Shown here: piece after piece, positions 1 through 7,393 of the stretch
How positions within the stretch are numbered: the stretch's first letter is position 1
How the letters are laid out: each line of letters opens with the position of its first letter
DNA from: an uncultured Oxalobacteraceae bacterium
GTDB lineage: Bacteria; Pseudomonadota; Gammaproteobacteria; Burkholderiales; Burkholderiaceae
Assembly: GCA_946479255.1 (NCBI GenBank)
Contig: CAMLFK010000149.1
Span: 1 to 11,772 of the forward strand
Length of the DNA stretch: 11,772 nt
Reading direction: 5' to 3'
The notes under the pieces: model-generated
What the model was told of the DNA's origin: nothing
What the model saw: the letters and a program-made list of their open reading frames with translations, nothing else
Databases searched by the model: none
Program-made: the position numbers and the translations under genes

Positions 1-338
1 TGGAACGGCGCCAGCCAGTCGGCCTGGGTCTCGTCCGACACGCTGCTTGCGCCCAGCATGCCCGGCTGGGTCGCCAGCACCTTGGTGTAGGCATCGGCGG
101 CGCGCTGGGCATTCTCCCAGTCGGGTGCGCCGACCAGCACGATCACGCGCTGCTGGGCCGCATCCACCATGCGGGTAAAGGACTGCTGCAGCACCGGGTC
201 GCGCTCCTGCACCGGCAGCAGCGCGAGGATGTCGGTATCGGGCACGATGCGTTTGCCCAGCCATAAATAGGCGTTATGGCCCAGCAGGACGCACACCACC
301 AGCGCCCATGCCACGGCCAGCCAGGTGTGACGCTTCAA
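1..338 (-). CDS. MMPL/RND-family exporter, N-terminal fragment (APE cluster)
   Basis: This is the first 112 codons of an inner-membrane exporter of the MMPL/RND superfamily; the gene continues past the left edge. The visible part has a short basic N-terminus (LKRH), one hydrophobic transmembrane helix (residues about 5-27), and then the DTDILALLP segment (residues 34-42) typical of the COG4258-type exporters found in aryl polyene clusters. A periplasmic domain begins after it. The start is a TTG at 336-338 whose last two bases form part of the TGA stop of the preceding lolA-like gene (TTGA overlap). An AGAGG sequence lies about 10 bases upstream, and no ATG is available nearby. It probably corresponds to apeM. 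In the pathway it is expected to work with the LolA-like carrier to move the polyene-lipid from the inner membrane towards the outer membrane; the exact cargo is inferred. Full-length relatives are around 750-800 residues. Confidence 0.85.
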   Translation of the reverse strand, partial: MKRHTWLAVAWALVVCVLLGHNAYLWLGKRIVPDTDILALLPVQERDPVLQQSFTRMVDAAQQRVIVLVGAPDWENAQRAADAYTKVLATQPGMLGASSVSDETQADWLAPF

Positions 339-937
339 AATAAGGCTGCCTCTTGCGCGGTGATGGCGCTCTCGCCGGTCTGAATCTCCGAGAACACAAT
401 GGCGGTGCGGTCGCCCGCGGCTTCATCGATCTGGATGTTCTTCACATAATTGGCGCCGTCGAGCGAAATGGTGCCGATCGCCTTGGCCAGCGCCGGTTCG
501 CGCGCTTTCAAGCCCACCTTCCAGCTGTCCTTATCGGCCGTACCGTCGACCACGAACAGTTTGTCCAGCTGCGACAGGTCGCCCGACAGCAGCGAAAACA
601 GCACGCTGTTGATCATGCGGACGGTCGGCTCCTGCTTGGCGTCCAGGCGCATCGCCACCCGCTCGCCCTGGAAGTGGACGATTTCGTCGCGGGTCAGGCG
701 CAGCGTGTTGGGGAAGGGTTTGATGGTGCGCCACATGACGCCCTTGCCGGCCATCACGCAAAAGCGGCCATGCGAAGCCAGGGGCTTACTCATGCCGGCC
801 AGGGTCTTGGTCTGGTCGAAGCGGCCGCACAGCACGGCGGGCTTGGCCAGCATGGCCTGGATGGCGGCGATCGGTGCGGCGGCGCTCGATGAGGCGCATG
901 CGACGGCCAGGGTCACGGCGGCGAACAAACGTTTCAT
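335..937 (-). CDS. LolA-like outer-membrane lipoprotein carrier protein (APE cluster)
   Basis: This 200-residue protein has an N-terminal signal peptide: MKR, a hydrophobic stretch, and likely cleavage after the Ala-rich run near residue 21. The mature part resembles the LolA fold of lipid-binding half-barrels. It has the family's early Phe-Asp-Gln-Thr segment (residues 40-43, compare FxQ in LolA) and a Trp-Arg-(x)4-Pro segment around residues 69-75 that matches the RW-x-P region of LolA-like proteins. Cys37 and Cys60 could form a disulfide in the periplasm. Classic LolA carries lipoproteins between membranes. Copies inside pigment clusters are thought to carry the aryl polyene lipid, and this one sits between the thioesterase and the MMPL pump as in other APE loci (probably apeL). 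The ATG at 935-937 overlaps the thioesterase stop as ATGA, and its own stop overlaps the pump start as TTGA. The cargo is inferred. Confidence 0.85.
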   Translation of the reverse strand: MKRLFAAVTLAVACASSSAAAPIAAIQAMLAKPAVLCGRFDQTKTLAGMSKPLASHGRFCVMAGKGVMWRTIKPFPNTLRLTRDEIVHFQGERVAMRLDAKQEPTVRMINSVLFSLLSGDLSQLDKLFVVDGTADKDSWKVGLKAREPALAKAIGTISLDGANYVKNIQIDEAAGDRTAIVFSEIQTGESAITAQEAALF

Positions 938-1362
938 TCTGGGGTCACTCCTAATTTTTCAAACAGCACGGCCGGCGAAACGAAGCACATCTCGCCGGTG
1001 GCGATATCGACCGCGACCTGGGTGGAGCTGGCTTTGTTCAAGCGCTTGCCACTCTCGGCGTCGCTGATCAGGTAATCGATCTTCAGGCGGTTCTCGTACT
1101 CGACGATCTCGGCACGCAGGCGCAGGCGCTGGCCGAAGGTGGCCGAGCCGATATAGCGCAGGTTCAGGTCGATGACCGGCCAGGCGTAGCCGGACGCCTG
1201 CATCTGCTGGTAGTTGTAGCCAATCGAATCGAGCAGCGCGCAGCGCGCCACTTCCAGGTACTTGACATAGTTCCCGTGCCAGACGATCTGCATCGGGTCC
1301 AGGTCGAAGAACTGCACCTGTATGTCGGTTTCAACCGACCAGCGGCTGGGCGCCTTACGCAT
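934..1362 (-). CDS. apeK: Acyl-CoA/ACP thioesterase, 4-hydroxybenzoyl-CoA thioesterase (hot-dog) family
   Basis: A 142-residue single hot-dog-domain thioesterase. The signature DLDPMQIVWHGNY (residues 20-32) followed by YLEVAR (35-40) is diagnostic of the YbgC/4-hydroxybenzoyl-CoA thioesterase family. Asp22 aligns with the catalytic Asp17 of the Pseudomonas 4-hydroxybenzoyl-CoA thioesterase. Family length is about 130-150 residues, so the gene is complete. In APE clusters this enzyme (ApeK) is thought to release or proofread acyl-ACP intermediates; hydrolysis of a thioester is well supported, but the exact substrate is not visible. The start codon overlaps the ammonia-lyase stop by 8 bp (ATGCGTAA), and the stop overlaps the lolA-like start by 4 bp, which indicates translational coupling within the operon. 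Confidence 0.92.
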   Translation of the reverse strand: MRKAPSRWSVETDIQVQFFDLDPMQIVWHGNYVKYLEVARCALLDSIGYNYQQMQASGYAWPVIDLNLRYIGSATFGQRLRLRAEIVEYENRLKIDYLISDAESGKRLNKASSTQVAVDIATGEMCFVSPAVLFEKLGVTPE

Positions 1363-2911
1363 ACAGGCTCCAGGCCCCCGCCCGGATGCGATCGATCAGC
1401 ACGCGCAGCTCAGGCTCCAGACGGCGGTCTTCCACCACCGGCCGCACCACTTCGCCGAGCGCGTCGGCCATTGCTTGCACTGCGTCCGGCGCCGGCACCG
1501 CCGGGCTGGTGCGGCAGCGCAGCCACACGCCCTGGCGCACCGTCACCAGCAGTGCCGCGGCAACCTGCTCGGTCAGTTCCAGCACGCGCAGGCAGTCGCG
1601 CGCGGCGATGGTGCCCATGCTGACCTTGTCCTGGTTGTGGCATTCGGTCGAACGCGAGAAAACCGAGGCGGGCATGGTCAGCTTGAGCGCTTCCGCGGTC
1701 CACGCCGAAGCGCTGATCTGCAAGGCTTTCAAGCCGTGGTTAATCGCGGCGCGCGGGCCTTCCGCGCCGGACAGGTTGGCCGGCAGGCCGTGGTTGTAGC
1801 GGCTGTCGACCAGCAGTGCCATCTGGCGGTCCAGCAGGTCGGCCAGGTTGGCCACGGCATTCTTCATGCCGTCCATGGCAAAGGCAATGTGGCCGCCGTA
1901 GAAGTGGCCGCCATGCAGGACCTTCTCGCCTTCGGCGTCGATGATCGGATTGTCGTTGGCGCTATTGAGTTCGTTCTCGATCGACTGGCGGAAGAACGGC
2001 AGCGCGTCCGCCAGCACGCCGATCACATGCGGCGCGCAGCGGATCGAATACCGGTCTTGCAGGCGCTTGTTGTTACGCTCGGTCTGGCCGGCGTGCAGGT
2101 CTTCGCGCAGCCATGCGGCCACGCCCTGCATGCCCGCGTGCGGCTTGACCGAAAACAGGGTCTCGTCGAAGTGGTGGGCGTTGCCGTCCAGTGCAAACGA
2201 TGCCATCGACGTGATGCGGGTGCACAGCTTGGTCAGATAGTCGGCGCGCTCGTAGGCAAGGCAGGCCAGCGCGGTCATCACCGCCGTGCCGTTCATGATG
2301 GCCAGGCCTTCTTTTGGGCGCAGGCGCAGCGGCGTGATGCCGGCTTCCTGCAGCGCCAGCGCGGCCGGCACTTCGACGCCGTCGCGCCACACTTCGCGCT
2401 CGCCGCACAGCACGGCGGCCAGGTAGGAAAGCGGGGTCAGGTCGCCGCTGGCGCCGACCGAGCCCTCGCTCGGAATCAGCGGCAAAATGCCGGCGTCCAG
2501 CAGGCGTGCGATCTGTTCCAGCAGTTCCACCGACACGCCCGAGAAGCCCTTGCTGAGCGAAGCCAGGCGGGCCGCCATGACGGCGCGCGTTTGCTCTGGC
2601 GTCAGGTAGGCACCCAGGCCGCAGCCATGGTAGGTGTACAGATGGTGCGGCAGATCGCCGACCAGTTCGGCCGGCACCGCCACCGTGCACGAATCGCCAT
2701 AGCCGGTGGTAACCCCATAGATATTGCCATCCTCGCGCAGCAGGCGGTCGAGGAAGTCGGCGCCGCGCGCGATCGCCGCGCGGAAGGCCGGGTCCGGCGA
2801 CAGCTCGGCGCTGGCGCGGCCGTGGGCGATGTCGGCGATATCTTCGATGGTCAGGCGCGAGCGGTCGAACTGCACCATGCGTTGAGGTTTTTTCAGGTCA
2901 GCAGGATGCAT
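1355..2911 (-). CDS. MIO-dependent aromatic amino acid ammonia-lyase (Tyr/Phe/His lyase family)
   Basis: This is a complete aromatic amino acid lyase of 518 residues (family about 500-560). The self-processing MIO triad Ala154-Ser155-Gly156 sits in GSVGASGDLTP. The catalytic Tyr65 is in YGVTTGYG, the active-site Asn207 in NGT, and the QDRYSIRC (285-292) and NSANDNP (317-322) blocks match the family core. It eliminates ammonia to give an aryl acrylate, presumably the polyene starter. The residue aligned with Glu414 of histidine ammonia-lyase is Gln427 (HNQDKVSMG), as in Phe/Tyr lyases, so histidine is an unlikely substrate despite probable automatic labelling as HutH. The selectivity-loop pair is Tyr94-His95. 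I chose the ATG at 2909-2911, which overlaps the upstream acyltransferase stop by 14 bp. A longer frame to 3025 would add 38 unrelated residues, and an internal ATG at 2876-2878 lacks a ribosome site. Confidence 0.93.
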   Translation of the reverse strand: MHPADLKKPQRMVQFDRSRLTIEDIADIAHGRASAELSPDPAFRAAIARGADFLDRLLREDGNIYGVTTGYGDSCTVAVPAELVGDLPHHLYTYHGCGLGAYLTPEQTRAVMAARLASLSKGFSGVSVELLEQIARLLDAGILPLIPSEGSVGASGDLTPLSYLAAVLCGEREVWRDGVEVPAALALQEAGITPLRLRPKEGLAIMNGTAVMTALACLAYERADYLTKLCTRITSMASFALDGNAHHFDETLFSVKPHAGMQGVAAWLREDLHAGQTERNNKRLQDRYSIRCAPHVIGVLADALPFFRQSIENELNSANDNPIIDAEGEKVLHGGHFYGGHIAFAMDGMKNAVANLADLLDRQMALLVDSRYNHGLPANLSGAEGPRAAINHGLKALQISASAWTAEALKLTMPASVFSRSTECHNQDKVSMGTIAARDCLRVLELTEQVAAALLVTVRQGVWLRCRTSPAVPAPDAVQAMADALGEVVRPVVEDRRLEPELRVLIDRIRAGAWSLYA

Positions 2912-3848
2912 CGTTCTTGTCCAGATGGGGTAAATGCCAGAAGTCGTAGAAGTTAAACCACTCCAGCGGAGCACGCGCGCAGTGGTGTTGCAGGCGCGCG
3001 GCGTAGTCGGTGGCGATGGCCGCACACGCGGCGTCGCGGCCCTGGCGCGGCAGGCGCAGCTGCTCGCGCAGCAGTTCGAAATGGATTTCAGCGGCGCCGC
3101 CCGAGCGCGTCGAGAACATCATGTAGAGCGGGCATTGCAAAACGCTGGCCAGCACGTAAGGGCCGACCGGGAACGGCGCGGCGCTGCCCAGGAACGGCGC
3201 TTGTACGACACGCGGATCTGGCGAAACCGGAATGCGGTCGCCAGCGATCACCACGAATTCGCCCTGGGCCACGCGCTCGGCCAGCAGCATGGCGGTGGCC
3301 GGGTTCATCTCGTTGACCTGCAACAGGTTCATCTGGCTGCGCGGATCGAGCGCGGCCAGCATGTCGTTGAAGGCCTGGGCGTGGCGCGTATGCACCAGCA
3401 CCGTCAATTTGAGGCCGCTGACCTGGTGGGCCAGCACGCGGCACAGGTCGGTGTTACCCAAGTGGGCGCACATGATGACGGCGCCGCGCCGTTCGGCGAT
3501 CAGGCGGCGCATCGGCTCCACGCCGAAGTAGCGGGTGGCGCTGGTATCGAACAGGCCACCCCACAGCAGCATCTTGTCGAGGATGGTTTCGGCGAAGCTG
3601 GCGAAGTGGCGCAGCACGCCGATCCAGCCGGTGCGCACGGGAGCAAAGGCGCGCACGCGTTCCAGGTAAGCGTTCGAGGTGCGGCGCGCGGCCGGCTTGC
3701 TCAAGACGTACCACGCCAGCACCGGGTACAGCACCACCCGGAACGGCCAGCGGCCGAACACCCGGCAAACCCAGAACAGCAAGCGCATGCCGCCGACGAA
3801 ACTCGATTCGGCGATAGCGGCCCAGTGGCGTGGCGCTGCGGTGGTCAT
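2898..3848 (-). CDS. LpxL/HtrB-like lysophospholipid acyltransferase (APE cluster)
   Basis: A 316-residue membrane-associated acyltransferase of the LpxL/LpxM (lipid A late acyltransferase) superfamily. The catalytic HX4D motif is visible as HLGNTD (His129 to Asp134). The GDRIP motif (203-207) matches the GDR block typical of these enzymes. An N-terminal hydrophobic segment (about 20-50) probably anchors it. LpxL enzymes transfer acyl chains from ACP to a sugar-lipid acceptor. In APE clusters this type of domain usually follows a family 2 glycosyltransferase, often fused to it (ApeJ), and is thought to help attach the polyene to its lipid anchor. Here it is a separate gene. The chosen ATG at 3846-3848 gives an ATGA overlap with the glycosyltransferase stop and has GGAG just upstream; an in-frame ATG at 3860 would add four residues. 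The acceptor is unknown. Confidence 0.9.
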   Translation of the reverse strand: MTTAAPRHWAAIAESSFVGGMRLLFWVCRVFGRWPFRVVLYPVLAWYVLSKPAARRTSNAYLERVRAFAPVRTGWIGVLRHFASFAETILDKMLLWGGLFDTSATRYFGVEPMRRLIAERRGAVIMCAHLGNTDLCRVLAHQVSGLKLTVLVHTRHAQAFNDMLAALDPRSQMNLLQVNEMNPATAMLLAERVAQGEFVVIAGDRIPVSPDPRVVQAPFLGSAAPFPVGPYVLASVLQCPLYMMFSTRSGGAAEIHFELLREQLRLPRQGRDAACAAIATDYAARLQHHCARAPLEWFNFYDFWHLPHLDKNDASC

Positions 3849-4585
3849 ACGCTCCGCCATTTGCGGGCCAGCAGCGACGGCAGACGCACCAGCATGCCGA
3901 AGAACAGGACCGTGTGCATGCGCGTGATGAGCGCGTTATCGCGGAAAGCCAAAAAGTGCGACACGCCGTCGGTCGGATAGGTGACGCGGGTCGGCTGGTT
4001 GAGCACCCGCACACCGTCCCAGTACAGGCGCACCAGGATCTCCGGGTCGAAGTTCATGCGTTTGCCGAGCGGCTGGCGCGCGGCCAGCGCCACCACCGGC
4101 GCCACCGGATATACCCTGAAGCCGCACATCGAATCGCGGATCGAAAACGACAGGGTATTAATCCAGATCCACACGTGGGTCAGGTAGCGCGCATACAGGC
4201 GCAGGGCCGGCACCGATTCGTCGTACTGCGGACAGCCGGCGATCACGGCATCGGGATGCTCGTGCGCCAGCGCCATGAAGCCTGGAATGTCGGCCGTGTT
4301 GTGCTGGCCGTCGGCATCCAACTGCAGCACGTGGCTGAAACCCAGCGCGGCGGCCTGGCGAAAGCCGGTCAGCACGGCCGCGCCCTTGCCCTGGTTGACG
4401 GTGTGGCGCACCAGGGACACCCGCTGGTCGCCTTCGGCCAGGGCATCGAGCACGCGGGCGCACGAGGGCGAGCTGCCGTCGTCCACCAGGATGCACGGCA
4501 GGCCCTGGGCGAGCACCGCCTCGACCACCGCGCCGATGGCGTGTTCGTGGTCGTAGACAGGGATCAGCGCGCAAGGATTGAACAT
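3845..4585 (-). CDS. Family 2 glycosyltransferase (dolichol-phosphate-sugar-synthase-like), stand-alone
   Basis: A 246-residue GT-A fold glycosyltransferase of family GT2. The N-terminus begins IPVYDHE, the nucleotide-binding VDDGSS lies at residues 34-39, and NQGKGAA (64-70) is the typical GT2 dolichol-phosphate-mannose-synthase-like block. The metal-binding DxD is LDADGQH (Asp90-Asp92). The DSMCGFRVYP segment (151-160) is also characteristic. The C-terminus (about 220-246) is hydrophobic and basic and may be membrane-associated. It should transfer a sugar from a nucleotide sugar to a lipid or polyene acceptor at the cytoplasmic face of the inner membrane; neither donor nor acceptor can be read from the sequence. 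In many proteobacterial APE clusters this domain is the N-terminal half of a GT-acyltransferase fusion (ApeJ). Here the two halves are separate genes with a 4-bp overlap. Confidence 0.93.
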   Translation of the reverse strand: MFNPCALIPVYDHEHAIGAVVEAVLAQGLPCILVDDGSSPSCARVLDALAEGDQRVSLVRHTVNQGKGAAVLTGFRQAAALGFSHVLQLDADGQHNTADIPGFMALAHEHPDAVIAGCPQYDESVPALRLYARYLTHVWIWINTLSFSIRDSMCGFRVYPVAPVVALAARQPLGKRMNFDPEILVRLYWDGVRVLNQPTRVTYPTDGVSHFLAFRDNALITRMHTVLFFGMLVRLPSLLARKWRSV

Positions 4586-4592
4586 GATCGAA

Positions 4593-5666
4593 TCAAACCT
4601 TGGTAAAGCGCAGTAGCGAGTGGCAGTAGCCGATGCCGTCGCGCGCAGTCAGGAGTTTGAGGCCGGCCGCTTCGGCCAGGCGGATGTAGTCGCCGCTTTC
4701 GTAGATCTTGCTGTTCCCGCTGGCCATCGCCGTAAAGTACGGCGAAGTGTTGATCAGGCAGTAGGAGGCGATGTCATAGCGTTGCAGGTCCCAGAAGGTA
4801 TCCATGACCAGCAGCTGGCCGTTGGGCGCCAACGCCGCGGCGGCGCGCTGCAGGATGGTGGCGATCGCCGCTTCCGAGAAACAGCTCAGGAATTGGCTCA
4901 TCCAGATCACATCCATCCCGGCCGGCAGTGGCATCGCCGCGTCCAGCAGGTCGACCGGATGCAGGTGGGCGCGCTCGCGCACGCCGGCTTCCTGCAGGGC
5001 GGTAGCGGCCACGGCCAGCTGGCGCGGCAGGTCGACCAGGTGCAGCTCCACATCCGGGTTGTAGTCGAGCGCGGCGCGGCTGAATTTGCCGGTGTTGGCA
5101 CCCACGTCCATCAGGCGGCGCGGGCCGGTGGCGAAAACGTCCGGCAGGATCTCCGGGAAGGAAGTGTCCGAATAAAAGTGGTCGAAGGCGAACCAGCTGG
5201 TCTTGGCCGGCTCGGCCAGCTCCGACAAGCCCTGGTACAAGGTCGACCAGTTGCCCAGCGCCGGCAGGCCGAGCGGCTTTTGCGCGTCCAGCGATTCGTC
5301 CAGCTTGAACAGGCCCTGGTAGCAGACGTCATGATTGAAGTCGATATTGATCTGGGTAATGCTGTCGGTGAGGACGCAGAAGCCCGCCTTGTCGAGCGCG
5401 TAGCGCCCGCCGTGGATGTACACCACGCCGGCCGACAGGCAGGTCTCCAGCACCACCTTGAGGGCGTACTTGCTCCAGCGGCCGGTCGCCACCAGCTCGG
5501 CGACGCTCAAGCCCTCCTCGCCCGCATCGGCCAGGGCCTGCAGCATGCCGCGTTTCCATGCGTAGCGCACGCACTGGAACACGACCGGTCCGAAGGCGAT
5601 CTTTTGCGCTTCGAAGCGGGCCGCGAAAGCGCTCTGGCGCTCAGGGGAGAATTTTTTGTCTAACAT
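4593..5666 (-). CDS. SAM-dependent methyltransferase, plant-COMT/hydroxyindole-type fold (APE cluster)
   Basis: A 357-residue class I methyltransferase with the two-domain layout of the Methyltransf_2 family. An N-terminal winged-helix-like dimerisation region spans about 1-175. The Rossmann domain has motif I LMDVGANTGKFS (185-196) and the acidic VDLP (211-214) for SAM binding. The post-motif segment DVIWMSQFLSCFSE (252-265) aligns with the D-x-I-x-M-x3-L-H-D-W block of O-methyltransferases, but the catalytic His is Ser261 and the following Asp-Trp is Cys-Phe. It may therefore not be a conventional O-methyltransferase. APE and flexirubin products commonly carry a methyl group on the aryl ring carbon, so ring C-methylation is a reasonable inference. 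The gene sits between the ligase-dehydratase (6-bp gap) and the glycosyltransferase (7-bp gap), with TGAGG ahead of its ATG. Confidence 0.9.
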   Translation of the reverse strand: MLDKKFSPERQSAFAARFEAQKIAFGPVVFQCVRYAWKRGMLQALADAGEEGLSVAELVATGRWSKYALKVVLETCLSAGVVYIHGGRYALDKAGFCVLTDSITQINIDFNHDVCYQGLFKLDESLDAQKPLGLPALGNWSTLYQGLSELAEPAKTSWFAFDHFYSDTSFPEILPDVFATGPRRLMDVGANTGKFSRAALDYNPDVELHLVDLPRQLAVAATALQEAGVRERAHLHPVDLLDAAMPLPAGMDVIWMSQFLSCFSEAAIATILQRAAAALAPNGQLLVMDTFWDLQRYDIASYCLINTSPYFTAMASGNSKIYESGDYIRLAEAAGLKLLTARDGIGYCHSLLRFTKV

Positions 5667-5672
5667 GATGCC

Positions 5673-7388
5673 TCAGGGTGGTGAAACGAACAGGACCCGG
5701 CCGCTGGCATGTTGGCCGGCGTCGGAGAAGTAGCGGAACGACAGGCTGCCGTTGGCGCCGTCGTGCGAGAGTTCCAGCCGCACCGGCTGTTCGGGCCGGA
5801 TCACCTGCTGGAACTTGAGCGCGTTCATGCCGTTGAACGCCGGAGCCAGCGCGAAATACCGCCGGCCGTAATGAATCGCCCAGTCGACCTGCACCACGCC
5901 CGGCAGCACCGGCGCCTGGGCGAAGTGGCCGTCGAAATAGAACAAGGTGGCAGGCACGGTCAGCTCCAGCAGCACGCGCACCGGGCCTTCTTCCAGCACC
6001 GTTATCTGCGGCATGCGCGGACGCTGGTCGGTTTCGCCCAGCAGCGCCAGCAACTGCGCGTGGGTGGTCTTTCCCTGTGCATTGACGGGCAACTGGTCCA
6101 GATAGCGCCAGCGGCGCGGCATGGCCACCGGCTCGACGCGGCCGGTCAGCCAGGCGCGCAGCGCGTTATTGAGGGCGAGCTTGCCGCCGGATGCCAACAG
6201 CTCCTTGCCCGCGTTGGACGCGACCACGAAGGCGGCCACCTGCTGGCGCGCGCCGCCCCGTTCGGGGCAGACGATCACGCGCGCTTCAAGGGCAAGCCCG
6301 CTGGCCAGCAGCGCCGCTTCGATGGCGTCCAGCGAAACGCGCTTTTCCTCGATCTTGACCAGCCGGTCGCTACGTCCCAGCAGCAGGAAGCGATTTGCGC
6401 CGGCGCTGGTGACGCGGTCCTGCAGCAGCATCCAGTTGTCGTCAGGCAGATGGCGCGAGCGCACTTCCAGCTGGCCGGTAGCGTCATCGATGCGCCATTC
6501 GGCACCCGGCACCGGCTCCCATGCGCCGGCGCCGCCAAGCTCGCGGCAGCGCCAGGCGATACCGCCGGTTTCGGAGCTGCCGTAGATTTCGACCGGCGCC
6601 TGCCCCAGCAGGCGCATCGCCGCGGCAGCGCCTTCCGGCAGCAGCGGGCCGCCGGACGAGAACACGCAGCGCAGGCGCCCGGTCACGGCGGACCAGTCGA
6701 GCGTTTCAGGCAGGCGCTTGAGGTGGGCGGGACTGGCGACCAGAACGCAATCGCGCCGTTGCAGCACGTCGACGATCTGCTCGGGGTAGTCGAGGCTGTG
6801 CGCATGGATCGCGCGGCCGGCAGTCAATGGCCACAGCACCTTGAACAGCAGTCCGTAGATATGCTGGTGCGAGACGGTGGCAATGACGTCGGCATCACCC
6901 ACGCGCGCGCCGAACAGCGTCTCGAGCGTCTCCAATTCTTCGTTCAGTTGCGACATCCGCTTCGGAATGGCCTGCGGAGCACCGCTGCTGCCGGAGGTGA
7001 AGACCACCAGCGCATCGAAGGCCGGATCGAGCGCAAGCCACGGCAGCGGACAGGCGTCGCCATCGGACGGCGTCATTGCTTCGAACTGCGCGGGGAATTC
7101 ACCGAAGAAGGCTGACACGGATGTGGCCAGCGCCGTGCAACTGCCCTCAAGTGTGTCGGCGCTGAGCCACACGGTTTTACCGGCCTGCCAGGCGCCCAGC
7201 AGCGCGGCGCCGAACTCCAGGCTGTCGGCCAGGTACAGCGCCACCTGCTCGCCGGGAGTGCGCAGTGCCAGCGCACGCCAGGCCGATACGCGCGCCAGCA
7301 GCGCTTCAGCGCTGACCGGCTCCATGCCGCGCCAGCCCGCAAGGGCGCCGCCGGGACGTCCGGCGAGTTTCGTGACGAGTTCAGCCAT
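5673..7388 (-). CDS. apeH: Aryl/acyl-AMP ligase fused to a FabA/FabZ-like hot-dog dehydratase
   Basis: A 571-residue two-domain protein. Residues 1 to about 450 are an ANL-superfamily AMP ligase with the ATP-binding P-loop TSGSSGAPQ (131-139), YGSSETGG (269-276), GRSDRLVKI (338-346) and the catalytic C-terminal Lys440 (NAQGK). Residues about 460-571 are a hot-dog domain with a FabA/FabZ-type active site: GHF (487-489, His488), PVLPGVVQVDW (493-503) and a candidate helix acid Asp502. The ligase should adenylate the aryl acid starter and load it onto an ACP. The dehydratase should remove water from beta-hydroxyacyl-ACP to build the polyene. In characterised APE clusters these are normally two adjacent genes, ApeH and ApeI. 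The ATG at 7386-7388 lies 5 bp past the membrane-protein stop, inside a 13-bp tandem duplication. Substrate identity is inferred. Confidence 0.93.
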   Translation of the reverse strand: MAELVTKLAGRPGGALAGWRGMEPVSAEALLARVSAWRALALRTPGEQVALYLADSLEFGAALLGAWQAGKTVWLSADTLEGSCTALATSVSAFFGEFPAQFEAMTPSDGDACPLPWLALDPAFDALVVFTSGSSGAPQAIPKRMSQLNEELETLETLFGARVGDADVIATVSHQHIYGLLFKVLWPLTAGRAIHAHSLDYPEQIVDVLQRRDCVLVASPAHLKRLPETLDWSAVTGRLRCVFSSGGPLLPEGAAAAMRLLGQAPVEIYGSSETGGIAWRCRELGGAGAWEPVPGAEWRIDDATGQLEVRSRHLPDDNWMLLQDRVTSAGANRFLLLGRSDRLVKIEEKRVSLDAIEAALLASGLALEARVIVCPERGGARQQVAAFVVASNAGKELLASGGKLALNNALRAWLTGRVEPVAMPRRWRYLDQLPVNAQGKTTHAQLLALLGETDQRPRMPQITVLEEGPVRVLLELTVPATLFYFDGHFAQAPVLPGVVQVDWAIHYGRRYFALAPAFNGMNALKFQQVIRPEQPVRLELSHDGANGSLSFRYFSDAGQHASGRVLFVSPP

Positions 7389-7393
7389 GATAC

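Noticed and set aside
1355..2911. Histidine utilisation gene (hutH)
   Set aside because: No hutU, hutI or hutG neighbours, Gln replaces the histidine-binding Glu, and the context is a pigment cluster.
1322..2956. 544-codon open frame on the plus strand opposite the ammonia-lyase
   Set aside because: The minus-strand lyase has every catalytic motif. The plus-strand translation is Gln/Arg/His-rich with no recognisable domain, a usual artefact of high-GC codon use.
2934..3980. 348-codon plus-strand open frame opposite the two transferase genes
   Set aside because: It spans two real genes in antisense, has no domain signature and is a high-GC shadow.
5709..7115. 468-codon plus-strand open frame opposite the ligase-dehydratase
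   Set aside because: It is antisense to a gene with complete ANL and hot-dog motifs, and its composition is low-complexity and Arg/Gln-rich.
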